From Chaunax sp. Z400 (lineage: Eukaryota; Chordata; Actinopteri; Lophiiformes; Chaunacidae): a stretch of DNA of 64,000 nucleotides. Every line of letters begins with the position of its first letter. The first letter of the stretch is position 1. The position numbers and the translations under genes are program-made. The notes under the pieces were generated by a model. The model searched no databases and was not told the origin of the DNA. It was given only the letters and a program-made list of their open reading frames with translations. The stretch covers positions 816,001 to 880,000 of the forward strand of contig CM075190.1 of the NCBI GenBank assembly GCA_037577475.1. The letters run 5' to 3'. Shown here one piece after another: positions 12,459 to 25,655 of this stretch.

Positions 12459-12904
12459 CGAGTCTCTACGACCTTCCGTTTCCGAGATACACACATTCAC
12501 TATAGGCGAACCAAACCCCATTCACTTCAATGGGAAAATAAACTTGAGTATAACTCGGGAACGGAAGGTCGTAGAGACTCGGGACCATGATCCGTTGGAC
12601 ATAATTCGTGGTCTCTGAACACGCCAGACTTCTCCCCGAGTCTCTACGACCTTCCGTTCCCGAGATACAAAAATTCCAAAAATCACCAAAAATACATGTC
12701 ATATCTCGGGAACCGTAAATCGTAGAGACTCGGTTTACCTGCTGACGTTCTTGGAGACCCCATAAAACCATTGAAAGAGCTTATCCCCGAGTCTCTACGA
12801 CCTTCCGTTCAAAAGTTACCAACCCGGGTAGGGCCCCCATTGAGTTTTTATCCCCTTAGCCCTAACCCTAACCCTAACCCTAACCCCTAACCCACACTTG
12901 TCCG

Positions 12905-13001
12905 CGAGTCTCTACGACCTTCCGTTCCCGAGATACAGACATTCAAAATACGCCCCTACTGGACATGTCATATCTCGGGAAAGGAAGGTCGCACAGACTC
13001 G
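12905..13001. repeat. Inverted repeat (hairpin-capable) in module A
   Basis: Forward arm 12905-12932 and inverted arm 12974-13001 pair over 28 bp with 3 mismatches, around a 41 bp loop. The inverted arm reads ctcgggaaaggaaggtcgca and onward. The same geometry recurs in A modules across the array. Cruciform extrusion in vivo is inference. Confidence 0.85.
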
Positions 13002-13056
13002 GGACAAAGACTGGTGTTCTCAGAGACCACATAAACCCCTAGACGGACGTTGGTCC
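12905..13056 (+). repeat. Module A, reference copy (152 bp)
   Basis: Order of parts: joint box and forward arm (12905-12932); a spacer containing acagacattcaaaatacgcc and ending acatgtcatat; a diverged inverted copy of the box (12974-13001); then a tail with GTGTTCTCAGAGACCAC (13014-13030) and cccctagacggacgttggt. All 121 A modules are followed by B. Two tail forms occur: agacggacgttggtcc (common) and agacagacgttgggcc, which creates GGGCCC. Marked variants are ggtcccacag after the Cc module, cctctagac between about 25.6 and 34.8 kb and again near 47,985, and ttctaagagacc from 42.9 kb onward. Confidence 0.95.
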
Positions 13057-15098
13057 CGAGTCTCTACGACCTTCCGTTTCCGAGATACACACATTCACTA
13101 TAGGCGGACCAAACCCCATTCACTTCAATGGGAAAATAAACTTGAGTATAACTCGGGAACGGAAGGTCGTAGAGACTCGGGACCATGATCCGTCCGACAT
13201 AATTCGTGGTCTCTGAACACGCCAGACTTCTCCACGAGTCTCTACGACCTTCCGTTCCCGAGATACAAAAATTCCAAAAATCACCAAAAATACATGTCAT
13301 ATCTCGGGAACCGTAAGTCGTAGAGACTCGGTTTACCCGCTGGCATTCTTGGAGACCCCATAAAACCATTGAAAGAGCTTATCCCCGAGTCTCTACGACC
13401 TTCCGTTCCCGAGATACAGACATTCAAAATACGCCCCTACTGGACATGTCATATCTCGGGAAAGGAAGGTCGCACAGACTCGGGACAAAGACTGGTGTTC
13501 TCAGAGACCACATAAACCCCTAGACGGACGTTGGTCCCGAGTCTCTACGACCTTCCGTTTCCGAGATACACACATTCACTATAGGCGAACCAAACCCCAT
13601 TCACTTCAATGGGAAAATAAACTTGAGTATAACTCGGGAACGGAAGGTCGTAGAGACTCGGGACCATGATCCGTTGGACATAATTCGTGGTCTCTGAACA
13701 CGCCGGACTTCTCCCCGAGTCTCTACGACCTTCCGTTCCCGAGATACAAAAATTCCAAAAATCACCAAAAATACATGTCATATCTCGGGAACCGTAAATC
13801 GTAGAGACTCGGTTTACCTGCTGACGTTCTTGGAGACCCCATAAAACCGTTGAAAGAGCTTATCCCCGAGTCTCTACGACCTTCCGTTCAAAAGTTACCA
13901 ACCCGGGTAGGGCCCCGATTGAGTTTTTATCCCCTTAACCCTAACCCTAACCCTAAACCTAACCCCTAACCCACACTTGTCCGCGAGTCTCTACGACCTT
14001 CCGTTCCCGAGATACAGACATTCAAAATACGCCCCTACTGGACATGTCATATCTCGGGAAAGGAAGGTCGCACAGACTCGGGACAAAGACTGGTGTTCTC
14101 AGAGACCACATAAACCCCTAGACGGACGTTGGTCCCGAGTCTCTACGACCTTCCGTTCCCGAGATACACACATTCACTATAGGCGAACCAAACCCCATTC
14201 ACTTCAATGGGAAAATAAACTTGAGTATAACTCGGGAACGGAAGGTCGTAGAGACTCGGGACCATGATCCGTCGGACATAATTCGTGGTCTCTGAACACG
14301 CCAGACTTCTCCCCGAGTCTCTACGACCTTCCGTTCCCGAGATACAAAAATTCAAAAAAATCACCAAAAATACATGTCATATCTCGGGAACCGTAAGTCG
14401 TAGAGACTCGGTTTACCCGCTGGCATTCTTGGAGACCCCATAAAACCATTGAAAGAGCTTATCCCCGAGTCTCTACGACCTTCCGTTCCCGAGATACAAA
14501 CATTCCAAAAATCACGAAAAATACATGTCATATCTCGGGAACCGTAAGTCGTAGAGACTCGGTTTACCTGCCGGCATTCTTGGAGACCCCATAAAACCAT
14601 TGAAAGAGCTTATCCCCGAGTCTCTACGACCTTCCGTTCCCGAGATACAGACATTCAAAATACGCCCCTACTGGACATGTCATATCTCGGGAAAGGAAGG
14701 TCCCACAGACTCGGGACAAAGACTGGTGTTCTCAGAGACCACATAAACCCCTAGACGGACGTTGGTCCCGAGTCTCTACGACCTTCCGTTTCCGAGATAC
14801 ACACATTCACTATAGGCGAACCAAACCCCATTCACTTCAATGGGAAAATAAACTTGAGTATAACTCGGGAACGGAAGGTCGTAGAGACTCGGGACCATGA
14901 TCCGTCCGACATAATTCGTGGTCTCTGAACACGCCAGACTTCTCCACGAGTCTCTACGACCTTCCGTTCCCGAGATACAGACATTCAAAATACGCCCCTA
15001 CTGGACATGTCATATCTCGGGAAAGGAAGGTCGCACAGACTCGGGACAAAGACTGGTGTTCTCAGAGACCACATAAACCCCTAGACAGACGTTGGGCC

Positions 15099-18068
15099 CG
15101 AGTCTCTACGACCTTCCGTTTCCGAGATACACACATTCACTATAGGCGAACCAAACCCCATTCACTTCAATGGGAAAATAAACTTGAGTATAACTCGGGA
15201 ACGGAAGGTTGTAGAGACTCGGGACCATGATCCGTTGGACATAATTCGTGGTCTCTGAACACGCCAGACTTCTCCCCGAGTCTCTACGACCTTCCGTTCC
15301 CGAGATACAAAAATTCCAAAAATCACCAAAAATACATGTCATATCTCGGGAACCGTAAATCGTAGAGACTCGGTTTACCTGCTGACGTTCTTGGAGACCC
15401 CATAAAACCATTGAAAGAGCTTATCCCCGAGTCTCTACGACCTTCCGTTCAAAAGTTACCAACCCGGGTAGGGCCCCCATTGAGTTTTTATCCCCTTAAC
15501 CCTAACCCTAACCCTAACCCTAACCCCTAACCCACACTTGTCCGCGAGTCTCTACGACCTTCCGTTCCCGAGATACAGACATTCAAAATACGCCCCTACT
15601 GGACATGTCATATCTCGGGAAAGGAAGGTCGCACAGACTCGGGACAAAGACTGGTGTTCTCAGAGACCACATAAACCCCTAGACGGACGTTGGTCCCGAG
15701 TCTCTACGACCTTCCGTTTCCGAGATACACACATTCACTATAGGCGGACCAAACCCCATTCACTTCAATGGGAAAATAAACTTGAGTATAACTCGGGAAC
15801 GGAAGGTCGTAGAGACTCGGGACCATGATCCGTCCGACATAATTCGTGGTCTCTGAACACGCCAGACTTCTCCACGAGTCTCTACGACCTTCCGTTCCCG
15901 AGATACAAAAATTCCAAAAATCACCAAAAATACATGTCATATCTCGGGAACCGTAAGTCGTAGAGACTCGGTTTACCCGCTGGCATTCTTGGAGACCCCA
16001 TAAAACCATTGAAAGAGCTTATCCCCGAGTCTCTACGACCTTCCGTTCCCGAGATACAGACATTCAAAATACGCCCCTACTGGACATGTCATATCTCGGG
16101 AAAGGAAGGTCGCACAGACTCGGGACAAAGACTGGTGTTCTCAGAGACCACATAAACCCCTAGACGGACGTTGGTCCCGAGTCTCTACGACCTTCCGTTT
16201 CCGAGATACACACATTCACTATAGGCGAACCAAACCCCATTCACTTCAATGGGAAAATAAACTTGAGTATAACTCGGGAACGGAAGGTCGTAGAGACTCG
16301 GGACCATGATCCGTTGGACATAATTCGTGGTCTCTGAACACGCCAGACTTCTCCCCGAGTCTCTACGACCTTCCGTTCCCGAGATACAAAAATTCCAAAA
16401 ATCACCAAAAATACATGTCATATCTCGGGAACCGTAAATCGTAGAGACTCGGTTTACCTGCTGACGTTCTTGGAGACCCCATAAAACCGTTGAAAGAGCT
16501 TATCCCCGAGTCTCTACGACCTTCCGTTCAAAAGTTACCAACCCGGGTAGGGCCCCGATTGAGTTTTTATCCCCTTAACCCTAACCCTAACCCTAAACCT
16601 AACCCCTAACCCACACTTGTCCGCGAGTCTCTACGACCTTCCGTTCCCGAGATACAGACATTCAAAATACGCCCCTACTGGACATGTCATATCTCGGGAA
16701 AGGAAGGTCGCACAGACTCGGGACAAAGACTGGTGTTCTCAGAGACCACATAAACCCCTAGACGGACGTTGGTCCCGAGTCTCTACGACCTTCCGTTTCC
16801 GAGATATACACATTCACTATAGGCGAACCAAACCCCATTCACTTCAATGGGAAAATAAACTTGAGTATAACTCGGGAACGGAAGGTCGTAGAGACTCGGG
16901 ACCATGATCCGTCCGACATAATTCGTGGTCTCTGAACACGCCAGACTTCTCCACGAGTCTCTACGACCTTCCGTTCCCGAGATACAGACATTCAAAATAC
17001 GCCCCTACTGGACATGTCATATCTCGGGAAAGGAAGGTCGCACAGACTCGGGACAAAGACTGGTGTTCTCAGAGACCACATAAACCCCTAGACGGACGTT
17101 GGTCCCGAGTCTCTACGACCTTCCGTTCCCGAGATACACACATTCACTATAGGCGAACCAAACCCCATTCACTTCAATGGGAAAATAAACTTGAGTATAA
17201 CTCGGGAACGGAAGGTCGTAGAGACTCGGGACCATGATCCGTCGGACATAATTCGTGGTCTCTGAACACGCCAGACTTCTCCCCGAGTCTCTACGACCTT
17301 CCGTTCCCGAGATACAAAAATTCAAAAAAATCACCAAAAATACATGTCATATCTCGGGAACCGTAAGTCGTAGAGACTCGGTTTACCCGCTGGCATTCTT
17401 GGAGACCCCATAAAACCATTGAAAGAGCTTATCCCCGAGTCTCTACGACCTTCCGTTCCCGAGATACAAACATTCCAAAAATCACGAAAAATACATGTCA
17501 TATCTCGGGAACCGTAAGTCGTAGAGACTCGGTTTACCTGCCGGCATTCTTGGAGACCCCATAAAACCATTGAAAGAGCTTATCCCCGAGTCTCTACGAC
17601 CTTCCGTTCCCGAGATACAGACATTCAAAATACGCCCCTACTGGACATGTCATATCTCGGGAAAGGAAGGTCCCACAGACTCGGGACAAAGACTGGTGTT
17701 CTCAGAGACCACATAAACCCCTAGACGGACGTTGGTCCCGAGTCTCTACGACCTTCCGTTTCCGAGATACACACATTCACTATAGGCGAACCAAACCCCA
17801 TTCACTTCAATGGGAAAATAAACTTGAGTATAACTCGGGAACGGAAGGTCGTAGAGACTCGGGACCATGATCCGTCCGACATAATTCGTGGTCTCTGAAC
17901 ACGCCAGACTTCTCCACGAGTCTCTACGACCTTCCGTTCCCGAGATACAGACATTCAAAATACGCCCCTACTGGACATGTCATATCTCGGGAAAGGAAGG
18001 TCGCACAGACTCGGGACAAAGACTGGTGTTCTCAGAGACCACATAAACCCCTAGACAGACGTTGGGCC
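15099..18068. repeat. 2970 bp higher-order unit, copy 2, with an extra B-A
   Basis: Order: B-C-D-A (15099), B-C-A (15697), B-C-D-A (16178), B-A (16776), B-C-Cc-A (17106), B-A (17739). It equals copy 1 plus 330 bp. The extra B at 16776 has gagatatacac, as do the B modules at 6404, 11318 and 21093, so the insert resembles those positions and not its own neighbours. Confidence 0.87.
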
Positions 18069-21000
18069 CGAGTCTCTACGACCTTCCGTTTCCGAGATAC
18101 ACACATTCACTATAGGCGAACCAAACCCCATTCACTTCAATGGGAAAATAAACTTGAGTATAACTCGGGAACGGAAGGTTGTAGAGACTCGGGACCATGA
18201 TCCGTTGGACATAATTCGTGGTCTCTGAACACGCCAGACTTCTCCCCGAGTCTCTACGACCTTCCGTTCCCGAGATACAAAAATTCCAAAAATCACCAAA
18301 AATACATGTCATATCTCGGGAACCGTAAATCGTAGAGACTCGGTTTACCTGCTGACGTTCTTGGAGACCCCATAAAACCATTGAAAGAGCTTATCCCCGA
18401 GTCTCTACGACCTTCCGTTCAAAAGTTACCAACCCGGGTAGGGCCCCCATTGAGTTTTTATCCCCTTAACCCTAACCCTAACCCTAACCCTAACCCCTAA
18501 CCCACACTTGTCCACGAGTCTCTACGACCTTCCGTTCCCGAGATACAGACATTCAAAATACGCCCCTACTGGACATGTCATATCTCGGGAAAGGAAGGTC
18601 GCACAGACTCGGGACAAAGACTGGTGTTCTCAGAGACCACATAAACCCCTAGACGGACGTTGGTCCCGAGTCTCTACGACCTTCCGTTTCCGAGATACAC
18701 ACATTCACTATAGGCGAACCAAACCCCACTCACTTCAATGGGAAAATAAACTTGAGTATAACTCGGGAACGGAAGGTCGTAGAGACTCGGTACCATGATC
18801 CGTCGGACATAATTCGTGGTCTCTGAACACGCCAGACTTCTCCCCGAGTCTCTACGACCTTCCGTTCCCGAGATACAAAAATTCCAAAAATCACCAAAAA
18901 TACATATCATATCTCGGGAACCGTAAGTCGTAGAGACTCGGTTTACCTGCTGACGTTCTTGGAGACCCCATAAAACCGTTGAAAGAGCTTATCCCCGAGT
19001 CTCTACGACCTTCCGTTCAAAAGTTACCAACCCGGGTAGGGCCCCGATTGAGTTTTTATCCCCCTAACCCTAACCCTAACCCTAACCCTAACCCCTAACC
19101 CACACTTGTCCGCGAGTCTCTACGACCTTCCGTTCCCGAGATACAAAAATTCCAAAAATCACCAAAAATACATGTCATATCTCGGGAACCGTAAGTCGTA
19201 GAGACTCGGTTTACCCGCTGGCATTCTTGGAGACCCCATAAAACCATTGAAAGAGCTTATCCCCGAGTCTCTACGACCTTCCGTTCCCGAGATACAGACA
19301 TTCAAAATACGCCCCTACTGGACATGTCATATCTCGGGAAAGGAAGGTCGCACAGACTCGGGACAAAGACTGGTGTTCTCAGAGACCACATAAACCCCTA
19401 GACGGACGTTGGTCCCGAGTCTCTACGACCTTCCGTTTCCGAGATACACACATTCACTATAGGCGAACCAAACCCCACTCACTTCAATGGGAAAATAAAC
19501 TTGAGTATAACTCGGGAACGGAAGGTCGTAGAGACTCGGGACCATGATCCGTCCGACATAATTCGTGGTCTCTGAACACGCCAGACTTCTCCACGAGTCT
19601 CTACGACCTTCCGTTCCCGAGATACAAAAATTCCAAAGATCACCAAAAATACATGTCATATCTCGGGAACCGTAAGTCGTAGAGACTCGGTTTACCTGCT
19701 GACGTTCTTGGAGACCCCATAAAACCGTTGAAAGAGCTTATCCCCGAGTCTCTACGACCTTCCGTTCAAAAGTTACCAACCCGGGTAGGGCCCCGATTGA
19801 GTTTTTATCCCCCTAACCCTAACCCTAACCCTAACTCTAACCCCTAACCCACACTTGTCCGCGAGTCTCTACGACCTTCCGTTCCCGAGATACAGACATT
19901 CAAAATACGCCCCTACTGGACATGTCATATCTCGGGAAAGGAAGGTCGCACAGACTCGGGACAAAGACTGGTGTTCTCAGAGACCACATAAACCCCTAGA
20001 CAGACGTTGGGCCCGAGTCTCTACGACCTTCCGTTTCCGAGATACACACATTCACTATAGGCGAACCAAACCCCATTCACTTCAATGGGAAAATAAACTT
20101 GAGTATAACTCGGGAACGGAAGGTCGTAGAGACTCGGGACCATGATCCGTTGGACATAATTCGTGGTCTCTGAACACGCCAGACTTCTCCCCGAGTCTCT
20201 ACGACCTTCCGTTCCCGAGATACAAAAATTCCAAAAATCACCAAAAATACATGTCATATCTCGGGAACCGTAAGTCGTAGAGACTCGGTTTACCCGCTGG
20301 CATTCTTGGAGACCCCATAAAACCATTGAAAGAGCTTATCCCCGAGTCTCTACGACCTTCCGTTCCCGAGATACAGACATTCAAAATACGCCCCTACTGG
20401 ACATGTCATATCTCGGGAAAGGAAGGTCGCACAGACTCGGGACGAAGACTGGTGTTCTCAGAGACCACATAAACCCCTAGACAGACGTTGGGCCCGAGTC
20501 TCTACGACCTTCCGTTTCCGAGATACACACATTCACTATAGGCGAACCAAACCCCATTCACTTCAATGGGAAAATAAACTTGAGTATAACTCGGGAACGG
20601 AAGGTCGTAGAGACTCGGGACCATGATCCGTTGGACATAATTCGTGGTCTCTGAACACGCCAGACTTCTCCCCGAGTCTCTACGACCTTCCGTTCCCGAG
20701 ATACAAAAATTCCAAAAATCACCAAAAATACATGTCATATCTCGGGAACCGTAAATCGTAGAGACTCGGTTTACCTGCTGACGTTCTTGGAGACCCCATA
20801 AAACCGTTGAAAGAGCTTATCCCCGAGTCTCTACGACCTTCCGTTCAAAAGTTACCAACCCGGGTAGGGCCCCCATTGAGTTTTTATCCCCTTAACCCTA
20901 ACCCTAACCCTAACCCTAACCCCTAACCCACACTTGTCCGCGAGTCTCTACGACCTTCCGTTCCCGAGATACAGACATTCAAAATACGCCCCTACTGGAC

Positions 21001-22233
21001 ATGTCATATCTCGGGAAAGGAAGGTCGCACAGACTCGGGACAAAGACTGGTGTTCTCAGAGACCACATAAACCCCTAGACGGACGTTGGTCCCGAGTCTC
21101 TACGACCTTCCGTTTCCGAGATATACACATTCACTATAGGCGAACCAAACCCCATTCACTTCAATGGGAAAATAAACTTGAGTATAACTCGGGAACGGAA
21201 GGTCGTAGAGACTCGGGACCATGATCCGTCCGACATAATTCGTGGTCTCTGAACACGCCAGACTTCTCCACGAGTCTCTACGACCTTCCGTTCCCGAGAT
21301 ACAGACATTCAAAATACGCCCCTACTGGACATGTCATATCTCGGGAAAGGAAGGTCGCACAGACTCGGGACAAAGACTGGTGTTCTCAGAGACCACATAA
21401 ACCCCTAGACGGACGTTGGTCCCGAGTCTCTACGACCTTCCGTTCCCGAGATACACACATTCACTATAGGCGAACCAAACCCCATTCACTTCAATGGGAA
21501 AATAAACTTGAGTATAACTCGGGAACGGAAGGTCGTAGAGACTCGGGACCCTGATCCGTCGGACATAATTCGTGGTCTCTGAACACGCCAGACTTCTCCC
21601 CGAGTCTCTACGACCTTCCGTTCCCGAGATACAAACATTCCAAAAATCACGAAAAATACATGTCATATCTCGGGAACCGTAAGTCGTAGAGACTCGGTTC
21701 ACCTGCCGGCATTCTTGGAGACCCCATAAAACCATTGAAAGAGCTTATCCCCGAGTCTCTACGACCTTCCGTTCCCGAGATACAGACATTCAAAATACGC
21801 CCCTACTGGACATGTCATATCTCGGGAAAGGAAGGTCCCACAGACTCGGGACAAAGACTGGTGTTCTCAGAGACCACATAAACCCCTAGACGGACGTTGG
21901 TCCCGAGTCTCTACGACCTTCCGTTTCCGAGATACACACATTCACTATAGGCGAACCAAACCCCATTCACTTCAATGGGAAAATAAACTTGAGTATAACT
22001 CGGGAACGGAAGGTCGTAGAGACTCGGGACCATGATCCGTCCGACATAATTCGTGGTCTCTGAACACGCCAGACTTCTCCACGAGTCTCTACGACCTTCC
22101 GTTCCCGAGATACAGACATTCAAAATACGCCCCTACTGGACATGTCATATCTCGGGAAAGGAAGGTCGCACAGACTCGGGACAAAGACTGGTGTTCTCAG
22201 AGACCACATAAACCCCTAGACGGACGTTGGTCC
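18069..22233. repeat. Right copy of the 10.4 kb-offset duplication
   Basis: Order: B-C-D-A (18069), B-C-D-C-A (18667), B-C-D-A (19416), B-C-A (20014), B-C-D-A (20495), B-A (21093), B-Cc-A (21423), B-A (21904). It matches 7696-12458 at offset 10373 up to 20014 and 9775 after it. The missing 598 bp correspond to C plus D (268 bp) and A plus B (330 bp) in the left copy, because C at 20192 has the post-D tail type and A at 20343 carries the gacgaagact change of A at 10568. Confidence 0.87.
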
Positions 22234-24693
22234 CGAGTCTCTACGACCTTCCGTTTCCGAGATACACACATTCACTATAGGCGAACCAAACCCCATTCAC
22301 TTCAATGGGAAAATAAACTTGAGTATAACTCGGGAACGGAAGGTCGTAGAGACTCGGGACCATGATCCGTCGGACATAATTCGTGGTCTCTGAACACGCC
22401 AGACTTCTCCCCGAGTCTCTACGACCTTCCGTTCCCGAGATACAAAAATTCCAAAAATCACCAAAAATACATGTCATATCTCGGGAACCGTAAGTCGTAG
22501 AGACTCGGTTTACCCGCTGGCATTCTTGGAGACCCCATAAAACCATTGAAAGAGCTTATCCCCGAGTCTCTACGACCTTCCGTTCCCGAGATACAGACAT
22601 TCAAAATACGCCCCTACTGGACATGTCATATCTCGGGAAAGGAAGGTCGCACAGACTCGGGACAAAGACTGGTGTTCTCAGAGACCACATAAACCCCTAG
22701 ACGGACGTTGGTCCCGAGTCTCTACGACCTTCCGTTTCCGAGATTCACACATTCACTATAGGCGAACCAAACCCCATTCACTTCAATGGGAAAATAAACT
22801 TGAGTATAACTCGGGAACGGAAGGTCGTAGAGACTCGGGACCATGATCCGTCCGACATAATTCGTGGTCTCTGAACACGCCAGACTTCTCCACGAGTCTC
22901 TACGACCTTCTGTTCCCGAGATACAAAAATTCCAAAAATCACCAAAAATACATGTCATATCTCGGGAACCGTAAGTCGTAGAAACTCGGTTTACCTGCTG
23001 ACGTTCTTGGAGACCCCATAAAACCGTTGAAAGAGCTTATCCCCGAGTCTCTACGACCTTCCGTTCAAAAGTTACCAACCCGGGTAGGGCCCCGATTGAG
23101 TTTTTATCCCCTTAACCCTAACCCTAACCCTAACCCTAACCCCTAACCCACACTTGTCCGCGAGTCTCTACGACCTTCCGTTCCCGAGATACAAATATTC
23201 CAAAAATCACCAAAAATACATGTCATATCTCGGGAACCGTAAGTCGTAGAGACTCGGTTTACCCGCTGGCATTCTTGGAGACCCCATAAAACCATTGAAA
23301 GAGCTTATCCCCGAGTCTCTACGACCTTCCGTTCCCGAGATACAGACATTCAAAATACGCCCCTACTGGACATGTCATATCTCGGGAAAGGAAGGTCGCA
23401 CAGACTCGGGACAAAGACTGGTGTTCTCAGAGACCACATAAACCCCTAGACGGACGTTGGTCCCGAGTCTCTACGACCTTCCGTTTCCGAGATACACACA
23501 TTCACTATAGGCGAACCAAACCCCATTCACTTCAATGGGAAAATAAACTTGAGTATAACTCGGGAACGGAAGGTCGTAGAGACTCGGGACCATGATCCGT
23601 CCGACATAATTCGTGGTCTCTGAACACGCCAGACTTCTCCCCGAGTCTCTACGACCTTCCGTTCCCGAGATACAAAAATTCCAAAAATCACCAAAAATAC
23701 ATGTCATATCTCGGGAACCGTAAGTCGTAGAGACTCGGTTTACCCGCTGGCATTCTTGGAGACCCCATAAAACCATTGAAAGAGCTTATCCCCGAGTCTC
23801 TACGACCTTCCGTTCCCGAGATACAGACATTCAAAATACGCCCCTACTGGACATGTCATATCTCGGGAAAGGAAGGTCGCACAGACTCGGGACAAAGACT
23901 GGTGTTCTCAGAGACCACATAAACCCCTAGACGGACGTTGGTCCCGAGTCTCTACGACCTTCCGTTTCCGAGATTCACACATTCACTATAGGCGAACCAA
24001 ACCCCATTCACTTCAATGGGAAAATAAACTTGAGTATAACTCGGGAACGGAAGGTCGTAGAGACTCGGGACCATGATCCGTCCGACATAATTCGTGGTCT
24101 CTGAACACGCCAGACTTCTCCACGAGTCTCTACGACCTTCTGTTCCCGAGATACAAAAATTCCAAAAATCACCAAAAATACATGTCATATCTCGGGAACC
24201 GTAAGTCGTAGAAACTCGGTTTACCTGCTGACGTTCTTGGAGACCCCATAAAACCGTTGAAAGAGCTTATCCCCGAGTCTCTACGACCTTCCGTTCAAAA
24301 GTTACCAACCCGGGTAGGGCCCCGATTGAGTTTTTATCCCCTTAACCCTAACCCTAACCCTAACCCTAACCCCTAACCCACACTTGTCCGCGAGTCTCTA
24401 CGACCTTCCGTTCCCGAGATACAAAAATTCCAAAAATCACCAAAAATACATGTCATATCTCGGGAACCGTAAGTCGTAGAGACTCGGTTTACCCGCTGGC
24501 ATTCTTGGAGACCCCATAAAACCATTGAAAGAGCTTATCCCCGAGTCTCTACGACCTTCCGTTCCCGAGATACAGACATTCAAAATACGCCCCTACTGGA
24601 CATGTCATATCTCGGGAAAGGAAGGTCGCACAGACTCGGGACAAAGACTGGTGTTCTCAGAGACCACATAAACCCCTAGACGGACGTTGGTCC
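22234..24693. repeat. 1230 bp higher-order unit, two copies
   Basis: B-C-A then B-C-D-C-A, at 22234 and again at 23464. Both copies share gattcacac (22744, 23974), ccttctgttcc in the joint box (about 22908 and 24138) and gtagaaactcgg (about 22981 and 24211). A third start at 24694 continues as B-C-A, B-C-A. Confidence 0.9.
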
Positions 24694-25655
24694 CGAGTCT
24701 CTACGACCTTCCGTTTCCGAGATACACACATTCACTATAGGCGAACCAAACCCCATTCACTTCAATGGGAAAATAAACTTGAGTATAACTCGGGAACGGA
24801 AGGTCGTAGAGACTCGGGACCATGATCCGTCCGACATAATTCGTGGTCTCTGAACACGCCAGACTTCTCCCCGAGTCTCTACGACCTTCCGTTCCCGAGA
24901 TACAAAAATTCCAAAAATCACCAAAAATACATGTCATATCTCGGGAACCGTAAGTCGTAGAGACTCGGTTTACCCGCTGGCATTCTTGGAGACCCCATAA
25001 AACCATTGAAAGAGCTTATCCCCGAGTCTCTACGACCTTCCGTTCCCGAGATACAGACATTCAAAATACGCCCCTACTGGACATGTCATATCTCGGGAAA
25101 GGAAGGTCGCACAGACTCGGGACAAAGACTGGTGTTCTCAGAGACCACATAAACCCCTAGACGGACGTTGGTCCCGAGTCTCTACGACCTTCCGTTTCCG
25201 AGATACACACATTCACTATAGGCGAACCAAACCCCATTCACTTCAATGGGAAAATAAACTTGAGTATAACTCGGGAACGGAAGGTCGTAGAGACTCGGGA
25301 CCATGATCCGTTGGACATAATTCGTGGTCTCTGAACACGCCAGACTTCTCCCCGAGTCTCTACGACCTTCCGTTCCCGAGATACAAAAATTCCAAAAATC
25401 ACCAAAAATACATGTCATATCTCGGGAACCGTAAGTCGTAGAGACTCGGTTTACCCGCTGGCATTCTTGGAGACCCCATAAAACCATTGAAAGAGCTTAT
25501 CCCCGAGTCTCTACGACCTTCCGTTCCCGAGATACAGACATTCAAAATACGCCCCTACTGGACATGTCATATCTCGGGAAAGGAAGGTCGCACAGACTCG
25601 GGACAAAGACTGGTGTTCTCAGAGACCACATAAACCTCTAGACGGACGTTGGTCC
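24694..25655. repeat. Two 481 bp units
   Basis: B-C-A at 24694 and 25175. The first resembles the start of the preceding 1230 bp units; the second has a gatccgttgg B tail. The last A (about 25635) has the cctctagac change that marks the next block. Confidence 0.88.

Larger units (their letters stand above)
12459..15098. repeat. 2640 bp higher-order unit, copy 1
   Basis: Order: B-C-D-A (12459), B-C-A (13057), B-C-D-A (13538), B-C-Cc-A (14136), B-A (14769). Shared with the next copy: ggcggacc (13105 and 15745), ctaaacc in D (13867 and 16507), and an extra A in ttcaaaaaaatcacc (about 14351 and 17321). The D at 12788 has the rare ttagccc hexamer, seen again only near 48735. Confidence 0.87.
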
